A stretch of 34,145 nt of DNA from JACTMZ01 sp044359955 (GTDB lineage: Bacteria > Verrucomicrobiota > Verrucomicrobiia > Chthoniobacterales > JACTMZ01): contig JBIKLF010000025.1 in NCBI GenBank assembly GCA_044359955.1, forward strand, positions 1 through 34,145, read 5' to 3'. The position numbers and the translations under genes were made by a program. The stretch's first letter is position 1. Each line of letters starts with the position of its first letter. Shown here piece by piece: positions 1 through 8,087 of this stretch. The notes below the pieces were generated by a model. The model was not told the DNA's origin and made no database searches. It was given only the letters and a program-made list of their open reading frames with translations.

Positions 1-74
1 GGTGTGCTTTTTGTGTTCATACGCCAAAAGAATATATGCACATATATCTTTGTCAGCAAAAAAAGATGGGCGTT

Positions 75-425
75 TCAAAATCTGGAAAAAATTTGTCCTG
101 CACCCTCGCACTTTTCCCGCCAGCCGTCGAAGCGCCATTTGTTGGGGAAGTCGCGGCATTGCTGGGGTTTGACCGGTTGGATGGTGCAGGTGTTGACGCC
201 TTCGAGGAAAATGCACGAGCCGTCCGGTTTGGATTTGAGCATGAGGCCTGAGCGACTGGGGCGGAGCTGGGTGTGTTGCGCGATGAATTCGGCGGGGGTG
301 AGTTGGAGGAAGGCGGCGATGGCGTTGATTTCGTGGTCGTCGAGGCGGACGAAGCCGGGCCAGCGGCAACAGTTGCCGCACCGTTGGCAGAGGTAGCGGG
401 GCTCGGGCTGGGGATTGTTTTGCAT
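75..425 (-). CDS. YkgJ-type cysteine-cluster protein (putative zinc- or iron-chelating)
   Basis: A 116-residue protein with the CxxCxxCC signature of the YkgJ/UPF0153 family near its N-terminus (CQRCGNCC, about residues 13-20), followed by a second cysteine group (CIFLEG..CTIQPVKPQQCRDFP) and a third Cys near the C-terminus. The family is annotated as putative zinc- or iron-chelating proteins; the exact biochemical role is not established. The frame stays open upstream to 602, but the ATG at 425 is preferred because residues encoded above it come from an interspersed repeat (431-487) and from antisense of the neighbouring gene. The repeat ends five bases before this ATG and no Shine-Dalgarno motif is visible. 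It lies downstream of and co-oriented with the SpmA-SpmB gene. Family assignment is confident; function is not. Confidence 0.85.
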   Translation of the reverse strand: MQNNPQPEPRYLCQRCGNCCRWPGFVRLDDHEINAIAAFLQLTPAEFIAQHTQLRPSRSGLMLKSKPDGSCIFLEGVNTCTIQPVKPQQCRDFPNKWRFDGWREKCEGAGQIFSRF

Positions 426-430
426 TTCAA

Positions 431-487
431 GTGGCATCGGCTTCCAGCCGATGGATTGGGTCTTCATCGGCAGGATGCCGATGCCAC
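431..487. repeat. REP-like double hairpin, GTGG-headed, copy 1
   Basis: The 57-bp element begins GTGGCATCGGC and ends with its exact inverse GCCGATGCCAC. Inside it has two hairpins (ATCGGC ttcca GCCGAT, and CATCGGC agg.. GCCGATG). Near-identical elements lie at 9828-9885 and 29251-29308. It fills the gap between the stop of the SpmA-SpmB gene (493) and the start of the YkgJ gene (425). Confidence 0.85.
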
Positions 488-492
488 GGGTT

Positions 493-1803
493 TCAGGCAA
501 AGACGAGGCGGCAGATGGCGATGGAGGCGACAATACCTGTGAAGTCGGCGATGAGGCCGGCGGGGACGGCGTGGCGGGTGCGGCGGATGGCGACGGAGCC
601 AAAGTAGACGGCCAGCACGTAGAAGGTGGTTTCCGTGCTGCCCATGATGGTGCCGGCCATGCGGGCGAGGAGGCTGTCCGGGCCGTGGGTGGCGACGAGT
701 TCGGAAAAGATGCCGAGACTTCCGCTGCCGCTCAGCGGACGCATGAGGGCCATGGGCAGGAGTTCGGCGGGGAAGCCGACGACTTGGAAAACCGGATCGA
801 GCGCGCGGCTGATCAGGTCGATGCCACCGGCACCGCGGAACATGCCAATGGCCACGAGGATGGCGACGAGAAACGGGATGATGCGCAGGGCGACTTGCAT
901 GCCTTCCTTCGCGCCTTCGACAAATTCTTCGTAGACCGGAACCCGGCGGAGGACGGCATAGAGGGGGAAAAAGGAGAGCAGGAAAGGTATGGCGAGGAGG
1001 GAAATGGCGGTGACGTAGGATGCGAACCAACCACGATCGCCGTCATAGCCTTCACCTGCGGTGCGCCAGAGGAGGAAAAGGAAAAAGACGCCGAAGGCGG
1101 CGAGAACAAGGCGCGACCAGAGGGCGAGGGGGGCTGGCGGCGCGGCGGTGACTAGTTCTGGTGCGGCGGCTTCTTCGGTCTTTTTTGCGGCTTCGTCCTC
1201 GGCCGTGACCGGGGGGAGTTTGTAGAAGGGAAGTTTTTCCAGGGTCTTGACCGCGGTGAGTCCGGCGATGGTCGAGCAGAGGGTGGCGACGAGTGCGGTG
1301 CCGATGATGGCGGTGGGTTGGACTGAGCCGGCGGCGGCGAGGATGGCGACGGCGCTGGCGGGGATGAGTTGGACGGAGCTGGTGTTGAGCGCGAGGAAGG
1401 TGCACATCGCGTTGGTTGCGGTGCCGGGGCGCGGGTTGAGTTTTTCCAAGTCCTGCATGGCCCGGAGTCCGAGTGGGGTGGCGGCATTGGCCAAGCCGAG
1501 CATGTTGGCCGACATGTTCATGATCATGGATCCCATCGCGGGGTGTTCGGCGGGGACGTCGGGGAAAAGGCGGGTCATGAGCGGCCGCAGGGCGCGGGCC
1601 AAGGCGTGCATGAGTCCGGATTTGTCGGCGAGGCGCATGATGCCGAGCCAGAGGGCCATGACGCCGGCGAGCGGTAGGGCGATGGTCATGACCGCGGTCT
1701 TGGCAGACTCAAAGGCGGCTTCGGTCACCGCGGGGAGTTGTCCGGTCAGCCCGCCGAGGAGCACGGCGCCGATGACGAGGGCGAGCCAGATGTAATTCAG
1801 CAC
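493..1803 (-). CDS. SpmA-SpmB fusion, nucleoside-recognition (Gate) domain membrane protein
   Basis: A 436-residue polytopic membrane protein starting from GTG at 1803. The N-terminal half (about 1-200) resembles spore maturation protein SpmA, with an 'MGSMIMNMSANMLGLANAATP' type core and an 'FLALNTSSVQLIP' stretch. A hydrophilic linker (about 200-230) leads to a C-terminal half (about 250-436) resembling SpmB, with 'LMRPLSGSGSLGIF' and 'TIMGSTETTFYVLAVYFG'. In Bacillus the two are separate proteins needed for spore-core dehydration; fused forms are common in Gram-negative bacteria that do not sporulate, where they carry the nucleoside-recognition/Gate transporter fold and an unknown substrate. 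It lies 109 bp downstream of uvrA and upstream of the YkgJ gene on the same strand, so the three may be co-transcribed. No clear ribosome-binding site precedes the GTG. Confidence 0.88.
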   Translation of the reverse strand: MLNYIWLALVIGAVLLGGLTGQLPAVTEAAFESAKTAVMTIALPLAGVMALWLGIMRLADKSGLMHALARALRPLMTRLFPDVPAEHPAMGSMIMNMSANMLGLANAATPLGLRAMQDLEKLNPRPGTATNAMCTFLALNTSSVQLIPASAVAILAAAGSVQPTAIIGTALVATLCSTIAGLTAVKTLEKLPFYKLPPVTAEDEAAKKTEEAAAPELVTAAPPAPLALWSRLVLAAFGVFFLFLLWRTAGEGYDGDRGWFASYVTAISLLAIPFLLSFFPLYAVLRRVPVYEEFVEGAKEGMQVALRIIPFLVAILVAIGMFRGAGGIDLISRALDPVFQVVGFPAELLPMALMRPLSGSGSLGIFSELVATHGPDSLLARMAGTIMGSTETTFYVLAVYFGSVAIRRTRHAVPAGLIADFTGIVASIAICRLVFA

Positions 1804-1912
1804 GGGAAGGGTTTAGGCGGGATGCGCGGCGCGGGCAAGGGCGGGGGAGGTTTTGAACAGAAGGGAACGAAGGAAACAAAGACTGAGGGATCCCGGCGGC
1901 CAGAAACCGTCG

Positions 1913-4900
1913 CTACAAGTTCAGGAGGGGTTTGAGGAAGGGGGCGGTGGGGCTTCCTTTGACTTGGGCGACTTCTTCGGGCGGGCCGGCGGCGACGAGT
2001 TGTCCGCCTTGGGCGCCGGCTTCGGGTCCGATCTCGATCACGTAGTCGGCTTCGGCGATGACGCTGAGATTGTGTTCGATGACCACGACGGTGTGGCCCT
2101 CGTCGGTCAGGCGGTGGAGGATGCCGATGAGTTGTTCGACGTCGGCCATGTGGAGTCCGATGGTCGGTTCTTCGAGGAGATAGAAGTTGCCGCGTTGGTC
2201 TTCGCGCAGGCGGCGGCCTTTGGTCGCCCCGGTGCGGGAGAGTTCGGTGACCAGTTTGATCCGTTGGGCTTCGCCTCCGGAGAGGGTGGGGCTGGGCTGG
2301 CCGAGGGTGAGGTAGCCGAGGCCGGTTTCGACGAGCAGTCGGAGGGCGTGGCGGATTTTCGGATGGGCATCGAAAAATTCGGCGGCCTCGGCCGCGGTCA
2401 TGCTCATGACATCGGCGATGGTCTTGCCGTTGTAGGTGATGTCGAGAGTCTGATGGTTGTAGCGACTGCCATTGCACTCGCTACAGGGGAGCCAACTGGA
2501 GGGGAGGAAACTCATTTCGAGTTTGATCGCGCCCTGGCCGAGGCAGGTCTCGCAGCGTCCGCCGTCGGTGTTGAAGGAAAACCGACTGGCGGTGTAGCCG
2601 CGCATGCGGGAGGTGGGAAGTCCGGCGAAGAGTTGGCGAATTTCGTCGAAGACTTTGATGTAGGTCGCGGGGGTGGAGCGGGAGGTTTTGCCAATGGGCG
2701 ATTGATCGACCATGTGGACGCCGGCGATGTGCTCGGTCCCGGTCAGTTTGTCATAGGGGGGCGGGGCAGCTTTGCGGGAAGGTTTTCGTCCGCGGCGGGT
2801 CATGGCGTCTTTCAATGCCGGGACAAGCGTGCCACGGAGGAGCGACGATTTGCCCGACCCGGAGATGCCGCAGGCCACGGTGAGGCGTCCGAGCGGAATT
2901 CGGACGTCGATATTCTGCAGGTTGTGCAGGGAGGCGCCTTTCAATTCGAGCCAGTGCAGGTCTTTTTCCTTGAGGGAACGGCGGCTGCCGCGCGACGGAC
3001 GTTGGGGCGGATTGGCCAGGAATCGTCCGGTGACGGAGTTCTTCGAGGCGCGGATTTCGTCGAGGGTCCCGGACGCAATGACCTCGCCGCCCCGCCGACC
3101 GGCGCCGGGACCGAGGTCGATGATCCGGGTGGCGCGGCGCATGGTTTCCTCGTCGTGTTCGACCACGAGCAGGGAATTGCCCTGTTTGACCAGTTCCTCG
3201 AGGGCGTCGAGCAGGTTGCGGTTGTCGCGTTCGTGGAGTCCGATGGTCGGCTCGTCGAGAACGTAGAGGACGCCGCGGAGGTTCGATCCGAGCTGGGCGG
3301 CGAGGCGGATGCGCTGGGCCTCTCCCCCGGAGAGCGTGGTGGCGGGACGGTCGAGGGTGAGGTAATCGAGACCGACCCGTTGCATGAAGCCGAGGCGTTG
3401 CCGGATTTCGGGGAGGATGTCGGCGGCAAGGGTGCCGTCGTGGTTGTTGAAAACGAGGGTGTCGAGCAACTGGGCCGCGTCGCGGGCGCTGGCGCGGGTG
3501 AAGTCGGCGATGGGACGGTGGTGAACGCGGACGTTGCGGGCTTCGGTGTTGAGGCGCAGTCCCTCGCATTCGGGGCAGGGGCGGGCGACATCCTTGTCGG
3601 CTTCCTCCCGGGCCTGCTCCTCCTGGAGATCGGCCTCGAGTTGCGTGCGGGCCTGGTCGGTCTTGACCGCACTGTCATAGACGAGGCCGAACCCGCGGCA
3701 GGTCTCGCACCAGCCGTGGGGGGAGTTGAAGGAGAACATGCGCGGGTCGAGCGGTTCGAAGGCGCGGGCGCATGAGGGGCAGGCCATTTCGGTGCTGAGC
3801 AGTTCGCTCTCCGTGCCGCGGACCAGCCGTGCTGTATTCTTGCCGATTTCGAGGGCGCGGCGGGCGAGGGCGATGGCGTCTTCCTCGGAAGCTTTGCTGA
3901 TTTGTCCGACGAGGACATCAATCGAGTGTTCGCGGTAGCGGGAGAGTTCGGGAAATTTGTCCGCCTTGATCAGCTTCCCGTCGACCAGCAGCGTGTTGAA
4001 GTCGTGTCGCACGGCCCATTCGGCCACTTCCTTGTGGTAACCCTTACGGGATTTGACCAGCGGGGCGAAGACTTGCACTGGTCCGGCTTGCGAGGCGGTG
4101 CGGACCTTATCGGCCACCTCGGCGAGGGTGGTGGTGGCCACGGGGACTTGGCAGGCGGGGCAGAATTGGGTGCCGAGCTTGGCGTAGAGAAGGCGGAGGA
4201 AGTGGTAGACTTCGGTGATGGTGGCGACGGTGGATTTGCCGCCTCCGCGCGAGATGCGTTGCTCGATGGCCACGGCCGGGGGGAGCCCGTCGATATGATC
4301 GACGTCCGGTTTTTCCATTTGCTCGACGAACTGGCGGGCGTAGGTCGACATGCAGTCGAGGAAACGGCGCTGGCCTTCGGCAAAGAGGATGTCGAAGGCG
4401 AGGGAAGATTTGCCCGAACCGCTCAGGCCGGTCACGACGACGAATTCGTCGCGGGGAATTTCGAGGGAAATATTTTTCAGGTTGTGCTCGCGGGCGCCGG
4501 TGATGCGGATGCGGTTGTTGTCCGTGGCCACGGGCGGGGCCACGGGCTCGGCGGCGAGGAGGGTGGCTTCGTGGTTTTGCTCTTCGAGGGCCGCTTTGAG
4601 AAAGGGGGCACTGCGGGAGTCTTTGTTTTGCGCGACTTCTTCCGGCGTGCCGGCGGCGACAATCTTTCCGCCCTCGGCGCCGGCCTCGGGGCCGATATCG
4701 ATGACGTGGTCGGCCGATTTGATCACTTCCACGTTGTGCTCTATGACAATAATGGTGTGTCCGGCTTCGACCAGGCGGTGGAAAACGCCGAGGAGACGGG
4801 CGATATCGTCGAAGTGCAGTCCGGTGGTCGGCTCGTCGAAGAGAAGGAGCGAGGCCTCGGCTTCGGTGTCGGCGAGGCGGGCGGCAAGTTTGAGGCGTTG

Positions 4901-7420
4901 TGATTCGCCGCCGGAGAGGAAGCTGGTGGGTTGCCCGAGACGGAGGTAACCGAGTCCGACGTCCTCGAGGGTTTGCAGCGGGACGGTGATTTTTTGGTGC
5001 TTGGGGAAATCTTTGAAGAACGTGATGGCCTGGGTGACGGTCATTTCGAGGACGTCATGGACGGATTGCCCGTCAAGGTGGACGCGGAGGACGTGGGGCT
5101 GGAAGCGTTTGCCGCCGCAGGAGGTGCAGACGAGGGAGACATCGCTGAGGAATTGCATTTCGATGCGCTCGTAGCCGAGACCGGCGCAACGTTCGCAGCG
5201 TCCGCTGTTCGAGTTGAAGCTGAAGGTGGAAGGGCCGAGGCCGGCGCCCTTGGCGGCGGGGGTTTGGGCGAAGAGGTCGCGGATGTGATCCCATGCTCCG
5301 AGGTAGACCACGGGGGTCGAGCGGGAGGATTTGCCGGGCGGGGACTGGTCGACCATGACGACTTCGCCGACGTGTTCGATGCCGGTCAGCTTTTTGATGC
5401 GGCCGGCGTCTTCTTCGACCGGTTCGCCGCGTTCGCGGAGGAGGTTGCGGTGGAGAAGGCCGTGGACGAGGGTGGATTTTCCGGAGCCGGAGACGCCGGT
5501 CACGCAGGTGAAGACGCCGAGGGGAAAGTCGGCGTCGAGTTTTTCGATGTTGTGGAGCGAGGCACCGCGGAGCTTGAGGAATTTTTTCGTTTTGCGGCGT
5601 TTGGCCGGAATGGGGATGGAGCGGCGGCCGAGGAGGTAGTCGGCGGTGAGGGAATCTTTTTGCGCTGCGATTTGGGCGGGCGGACCGCTGAACATGAGTT
5701 GTCCGCCGGTTTCACCGCGGCCGGGACCGATGTCGGTCAGCCAATCGGCGGCGCGGATGACGGCTTCCTCGTGTTCGACGACGAGGAGGGTGTTTCCGTT
5801 GTCGCGCAGGCGGCGCATGATGCCGAGGAGTTGTCCGAGGTCGCGCGGGTGGAGGCCGACGCTGGGTTCGTCCATGACGAAGAGCGTGTTGACTAGCGAG
5901 GCGCCGAGGCAGGTGGTGAGGTTGACGCGTTGGACTTCGCCGCCGGAGAGGGTGCGGGTCGGCCGGTCGAGGGTCAGGTAACCAAGGCCGACTTCCTCGA
6001 GGTAGGAGAGGCGCGAGGTGACTTGGTCGAGGAGGAGTTGCGTGGTGTGGTCGCCCTTGGGAATTTTCAGGCCGACGAGAAATTCGCGCAGTCGGCTGAT
6101 CGGGCGGTGGGCCATCTCGGGGAGGGTGAGAGCTGCATCATTCGCGCTGGCCAGCCGGTAGTTGAGGGTCTCGGGTTGGAAGCGTCCGCCATGGCACTTC
6201 GGGCATTCGTTGTAGCTGCGGTAGCGGCTCAAGAGCACGCGGACGTGCATCTTGTAAGTCTTCGTCTCGAGCCAATGGAAGTAACCCTGCACGCCATACC
6301 AGCGGCCGTTGTCCCAGACTTCCGACAAGGCCTCACCGGGGCGGCGTTCGCCGTTGATGACCCAGTCTTGGTCGGCTTGGGGCATATCTTCGAATGGACA
6401 GTGCAGGTCGATGTCGCGTTTACGCGCGTGGCGGATGAGGTCGGCTTGGCATTCCTGCGACATGCCGCTTTGAAACGGGCGGACCACGCCTTCGGAGAGG
6501 GTGCGCGAGCGGTCGGGGATGACGCGTTGCCAGTCGAGACCGATGACCCGCCCGAAGCCGCGGCATTCCGGGCAGGCCCCGAGCGGGTGGTTGAAGCTGA
6601 AGAGGCCGGGGGTGGGCGGCCGGATGTCGAGGTCGCACCAGGCGCAGTGCCAACCGGTGGAGAACGGGTGGCCTTCGTTGGTTTCGGCGTCGACGAGAAG
6701 GATGCGTCCTTTGCCAAGGCGCAAGGCGGTTTCGATGGCTTCGGTCAGGCGTGTTTCGTCCGAGGCGGCGAGGCGGTCCTGAATGACGTGAATCACGGAC
6801 GGGAGCGTTGCGGGCGGGGTCTCGTCGACGCGGAGAATTTTTTTCTCGAGCCAGACGCGGAGGTAGCCTTGTTGCTGGAGGAATTCGAAAAATTGGGGGG
6901 GGGAGCGTTTTTCGACGTCGCCGGTGCCGACGGGGAAAGTGACCAGGAGGGTTCGTCCGGCGAAGCGCCGGGCGGCCTCGCGGACGATAGTGCGGGCGGT
7001 TTCGGGCTGGATCGGTTTATGACATTGCGGACAGGCGGCGGCGGCGAGGCGGGGGAAGAGGAGTTTGAGGTAGTCGTTGATTTCCGTGATGGTGCCGACG
7101 GTCGATCGGGTGGTTTTGACGCTGTTCGATTGTTCGATGGCGATGGCGGGCGGGATGCCTTCGATCGAGTCGACGCGCGGTTTGTCCATGCGGTCGAAGA
7201 ACTGGCGCGTGTAGGGGGAGAAGGTCTCGATGTAGCGCCGCTGGCCTTCGGCGTAGATGGTGTCGAAGGCGAGGGAAGATTTGCCCGAACCGCTGGGGCC
7301 GGTGATGACGTGGAGGAGTCCGCGCGGGAGATCCAGGTCGATGCCGCGGAGATTGTTCTGGCGCGCGCCGCGGATGCGGAGGACTTGGTGTTTGGTCGCG
7401 GGGCGCTGGCGGTTGGACAT
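1913..7420 (-). CDS. uvrA: Double-length UvrA, excinuclease ABC damage-recognition subunit
   Basis: An 1835-residue protein, about twice the usual 940-residue UvrA. UvrA recognises bulky DNA lesions in nucleotide excision repair and loads UvrB. Two complete UvrA units are fused, giving four ABC ATPase modules. Walker A motifs (GxSGSGKS) lie near residues 43, 645, 1000 and 1522; LSGGE signatures near 490, 834, 1363 and 1713. Walker B is DEP in the first three and EEP (LLEEPTIGLH) in the fourth. Several CxxC zinc-finger pairs are visible in both halves (CPQC, CPEC, CERC, CTSC, CPAC, CETC, CSEC). Chlamydia encodes a similar double UvrA. The frame is open to 7501, but the ATG at 7420 gives the standard UvrA N-terminus and lies 39 bases below a plausible promoter. 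The stop codon falls in a repeat-like GTAGCGACGG sequence. Confidence 0.97.
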   Translation of the reverse strand: MSNRQRPATKHQVLRIRGARQNNLRGIDLDLPRGLLHVITGPSGSGKSSLAFDTIYAEGQRRYIETFSPYTRQFFDRMDKPRVDSIEGIPPAIAIEQSNSVKTTRSTVGTITEINDYLKLLFPRLAAAACPQCHKPIQPETARTIVREAARRFAGRTLLVTFPVGTGDVEKRSPPQFFEFLQQQGYLRVWLEKKILRVDETPPATLPSVIHVIQDRLAASDETRLTEAIETALRLGKGRILLVDAETNEGHPFSTGWHCAWCDLDIRPPTPGLFSFNHPLGACPECRGFGRVIGLDWQRVIPDRSRTLSEGVVRPFQSGMSQECQADLIRHARKRDIDLHCPFEDMPQADQDWVINGERRPGEALSEVWDNGRWYGVQGYFHWLETKTYKMHVRVLLSRYRSYNECPKCHGGRFQPETLNYRLASANDAALTLPEMAHRPISRLREFLVGLKIPKGDHTTQLLLDQVTSRLSYLEEVGLGYLTLDRPTRTLSGGEVQRVNLTTCLGASLVNTLFVMDEPSVGLHPRDLGQLLGIMRRLRDNGNTLLVVEHEEAVIRAADWLTDIGPGRGETGGQLMFSGPPAQIAAQKDSLTADYLLGRRSIPIPAKRRKTKKFLKLRGASLHNIEKLDADFPLGVFTCVTGVSGSGKSTLVHGLLHRNLLRERGEPVEEDAGRIKKLTGIEHVGEVVMVDQSPPGKSSRSTPVVYLGAWDHIRDLFAQTPAAKGAGLGPSTFSFNSNSGRCERCAGLGYERIEMQFLSDVSLVCTSCGGKRFQPHVLRVHLDGQSVHDVLEMTVTQAITFFKDFPKHQKITVPLQTLEDVGLGYLRLGQPTSFLSGGESQRLKLAARLADTEAEASLLLFDEPTTGLHFDDIARLLGVFHRLVEAGHTIIVIEHNVEVIKSADHVIDIGPEAGAEGGKIVAAGTPEEVAQNKDSRSAPFLKAALEEQNHEATLLAAEPVAPPVATDNNRIRITGAREHNLKNISLEIPRDEFVVVTGLSGSGKSSLAFDILFAEGQRRFLDCMSTYARQFVEQMEKPDVDHIDGLPPAVAIEQRISRGGGKSTVATITEVYHFLRLLYAKLGTQFCPACQVPVATTTLAEVADKVRTASQAGPVQVFAPLVKSRKGYHKEVAEWAVRHDFNTLLVDGKLIKADKFPELSRYREHSIDVLVGQISKASEEDAIALARRALEIGKNTARLVRGTESELLSTEMACPSCARAFEPLDPRMFSFNSPHGWCETCRGFGLVYDSAVKTDQARTQLEADLQEEQAREEADKDVARPCPECEGLRLNTEARNVRVHHRPIADFTRASARDAAQLLDTLVFNNHDGTLAADILPEIRQRLGFMQRVGLDYLTLDRPATTLSGGEAQRIRLAAQLGSNLRGVLYVLDEPTIGLHERDNRNLLDALEELVKQGNSLLVVEHDEETMRRATRIIDLGPGAGRRGGEVIASGTLDEIRASKNSVTGRFLANPPQRPSRGSRRSLKEKDLHWLELKGASLHNLQNIDVRIPLGRLTVACGISGSGKSSLLRGTLVPALKDAMTRRGRKPSRKAAPPPYDKLTGTEHIAGVHMVDQSPIGKTSRSTPATYIKVFDEIRQLFAGLPTSRMRGYTASRFSFNTDGGRCETCLGQGAIKLEMSFLPSSWLPCSECNGSRYNHQTLDITYNGKTIADVMSMTAAEAAEFFDAHPKIRHALRLLVETGLGYLTLGQPSPTLSGGEAQRIKLVTELSRTGATKGRRLREDQRGNFYLLEEPTIGLHMADVEQLIGILHRLTDEGHTVVVIEHNLSVIAEADYVIEIGPEAGAQGGQLVAAGPPEEVAQVKGSPTAPFLKPLLNL

Positions 7421-7432
7421 GCCGGATGGTGA

Positions 7433-7455
7433 CCGACGGGGTGGGTATCCGTCGG
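7433..7455. promoter_or_regulatory. Perfect inverted repeat in the uvrA leader
   Basis: CCGACGG at 7433-7439 and CCGTCGG at 7449-7455 form a perfect 7-bp inverted repeat with a 9-base loop. It lies between the predicted transcription start of uvrA and its ATG, so it could be an RNA hairpin or an operator for a repressor. It does not resemble the E. coli or Bacillus LexA box. Confidence 0.4.
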
Positions 7456-7465
7456 AGAACCGGAC

Positions 7466-7493
7466 AGAATAGGGGAAAGTGTGCGTCAGGCAA
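7466..7493 (-). promoter_or_regulatory. Candidate sigma70-type promoter for uvrA
   Basis: Read on the minus strand, TTGCCT (7493-7488) is followed after 16 bases by TATTCT (7471-7466). Each hexamer matches the consensus at four of six positions. The predicted start of transcription near 7459 would leave a leader of about 39 bases before the ATG at 7420. Confidence 0.4.
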
Positions 7494-7539
7494 CGCGGCA
7501 AATAAGGATTTTCGCCTCGGATGAAGAGTAACGGGCAGT

Positions 7540-7560
7540 GGTCGGCTGGGCCAACCGACC
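7540..7560 (-). terminator. Hairpin downstream of the IHF/HU gene, weak terminator candidate
   Basis: GGTCGG at 7540-7545 pairs with CCGACC at 7555-7560. It lies 35 bases beyond the stop of the nucleoid-protein gene, with no T tract after it, so an intrinsic terminator is uncertain. A run of ten G (plus strand) also lies between the gene and the hairpin. Confidence 0.25.
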
Positions 7561-7595
7561 CGGCCGGGGAAGAAATAGCCTCGCCGGGGGGGGGG

Positions 7596-7916
7596 TTAGG
7601 CGCCGCTTTGTTTGGTGAGTTCCTTGGTGCGGAGGAGGACGCGCTGGCGCATGATTTTGCCCGGCTTGAACTTGACCGTGGCGCGGGCGGGGATAACGAC
7701 GTCAGTTTCGGGTTTGTTGGGGTTGCGGCCGACGCGGGATTTGGTCAGACGCACTTCAAAGACCCCGAAATTTCTCAACTCCACGTTATCGCCTTCCGCG
7801 AGGCTGTCGGTGATGTGCTCGAGGGTTTTCTGGATCACGGCGAAGGTCTGTTGCTGGGTGATGCCGACCTCGTCGGAGATTTTGACGACCATGTCGCGTT
7901 TGGTGAGATTTGCCAT
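7596..7916 (-). CDS. IHF/HU family DNA-bending protein
   Basis: A 106-residue protein of the bacterial HU/IHF fold. It has the N-terminal helical dimerisation part (MANLTKRDMVVKISDEVG), the core 'VELRNFGVFEVRLTKSRVGRNP' region and the beta-arm ending IPARATVKFKPGK. The GRNP tip with conserved proline inserts into DNA and kinks it. The sequence looks closer to IHF than to HU, but a partner subunit is not visible here, so it may act as a homodimer. It is slightly longer than typical HU (90-100) because of a basic C-terminal tail. The ATG at 7916 is well placed; no Shine-Dalgarno motif is visible. It is transcribed divergently from malQ and lies upstream of uvrA on the same strand. Confidence 0.95.
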   Translation of the reverse strand: MANLTKRDMVVKISDEVGITQQQTFAVIQKTLEHITDSLAEGDNVELRNFGVFEVRLTKSRVGRNPNKPETDVVIPARATVKFKPGKIMRQRVLLRTKELTKQSGA

Positions 7917-8008
7917 AGGGATGAAATGTGGTGCAGGTGGATGGTTGAAAAAACGTTGCTTCGCTTAAAGCAGTTTCGCAAGTTTGGCAAGCAGGAAACA
8001 ATAGGCGA

Positions 8009-8031
8009 ACACCAAATTTTGTTTATGGTGT
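8009..8031. promoter_or_regulatory. Inverted repeat in the malQ/IHF divergent region
   Basis: ACACCA (8009-8014) and TGGTGT (8026-8031) form a 6-bp inverted repeat with an AT-rich 11-base centre, in the 171-bp gap between the divergent nucleoid-protein and malQ starts. It could be an operator or a leader hairpin; nothing identifies a regulator. Confidence 0.25.
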
Positions 8032-8087
8032 CGGCTTTTGGGCTTCCGGACAGAGATGGCGGCAGGCAAAGTGAAAAATCTTCGTCC

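Noticed and set aside
32..47. AT-rich palindrome ATATATGCACATATAT near the window start
   Set aside because: Too short and simple to interpret, and its context lies outside the window.
1853..7432. Long plus-strand open frames (640, 333, 321 and 500 residues) opposite uvrA
   Set aside because: They are Gly/Glu/Asp-rich low-complexity antisense of a clear uvrA gene in GC-rich DNA and show no domain.
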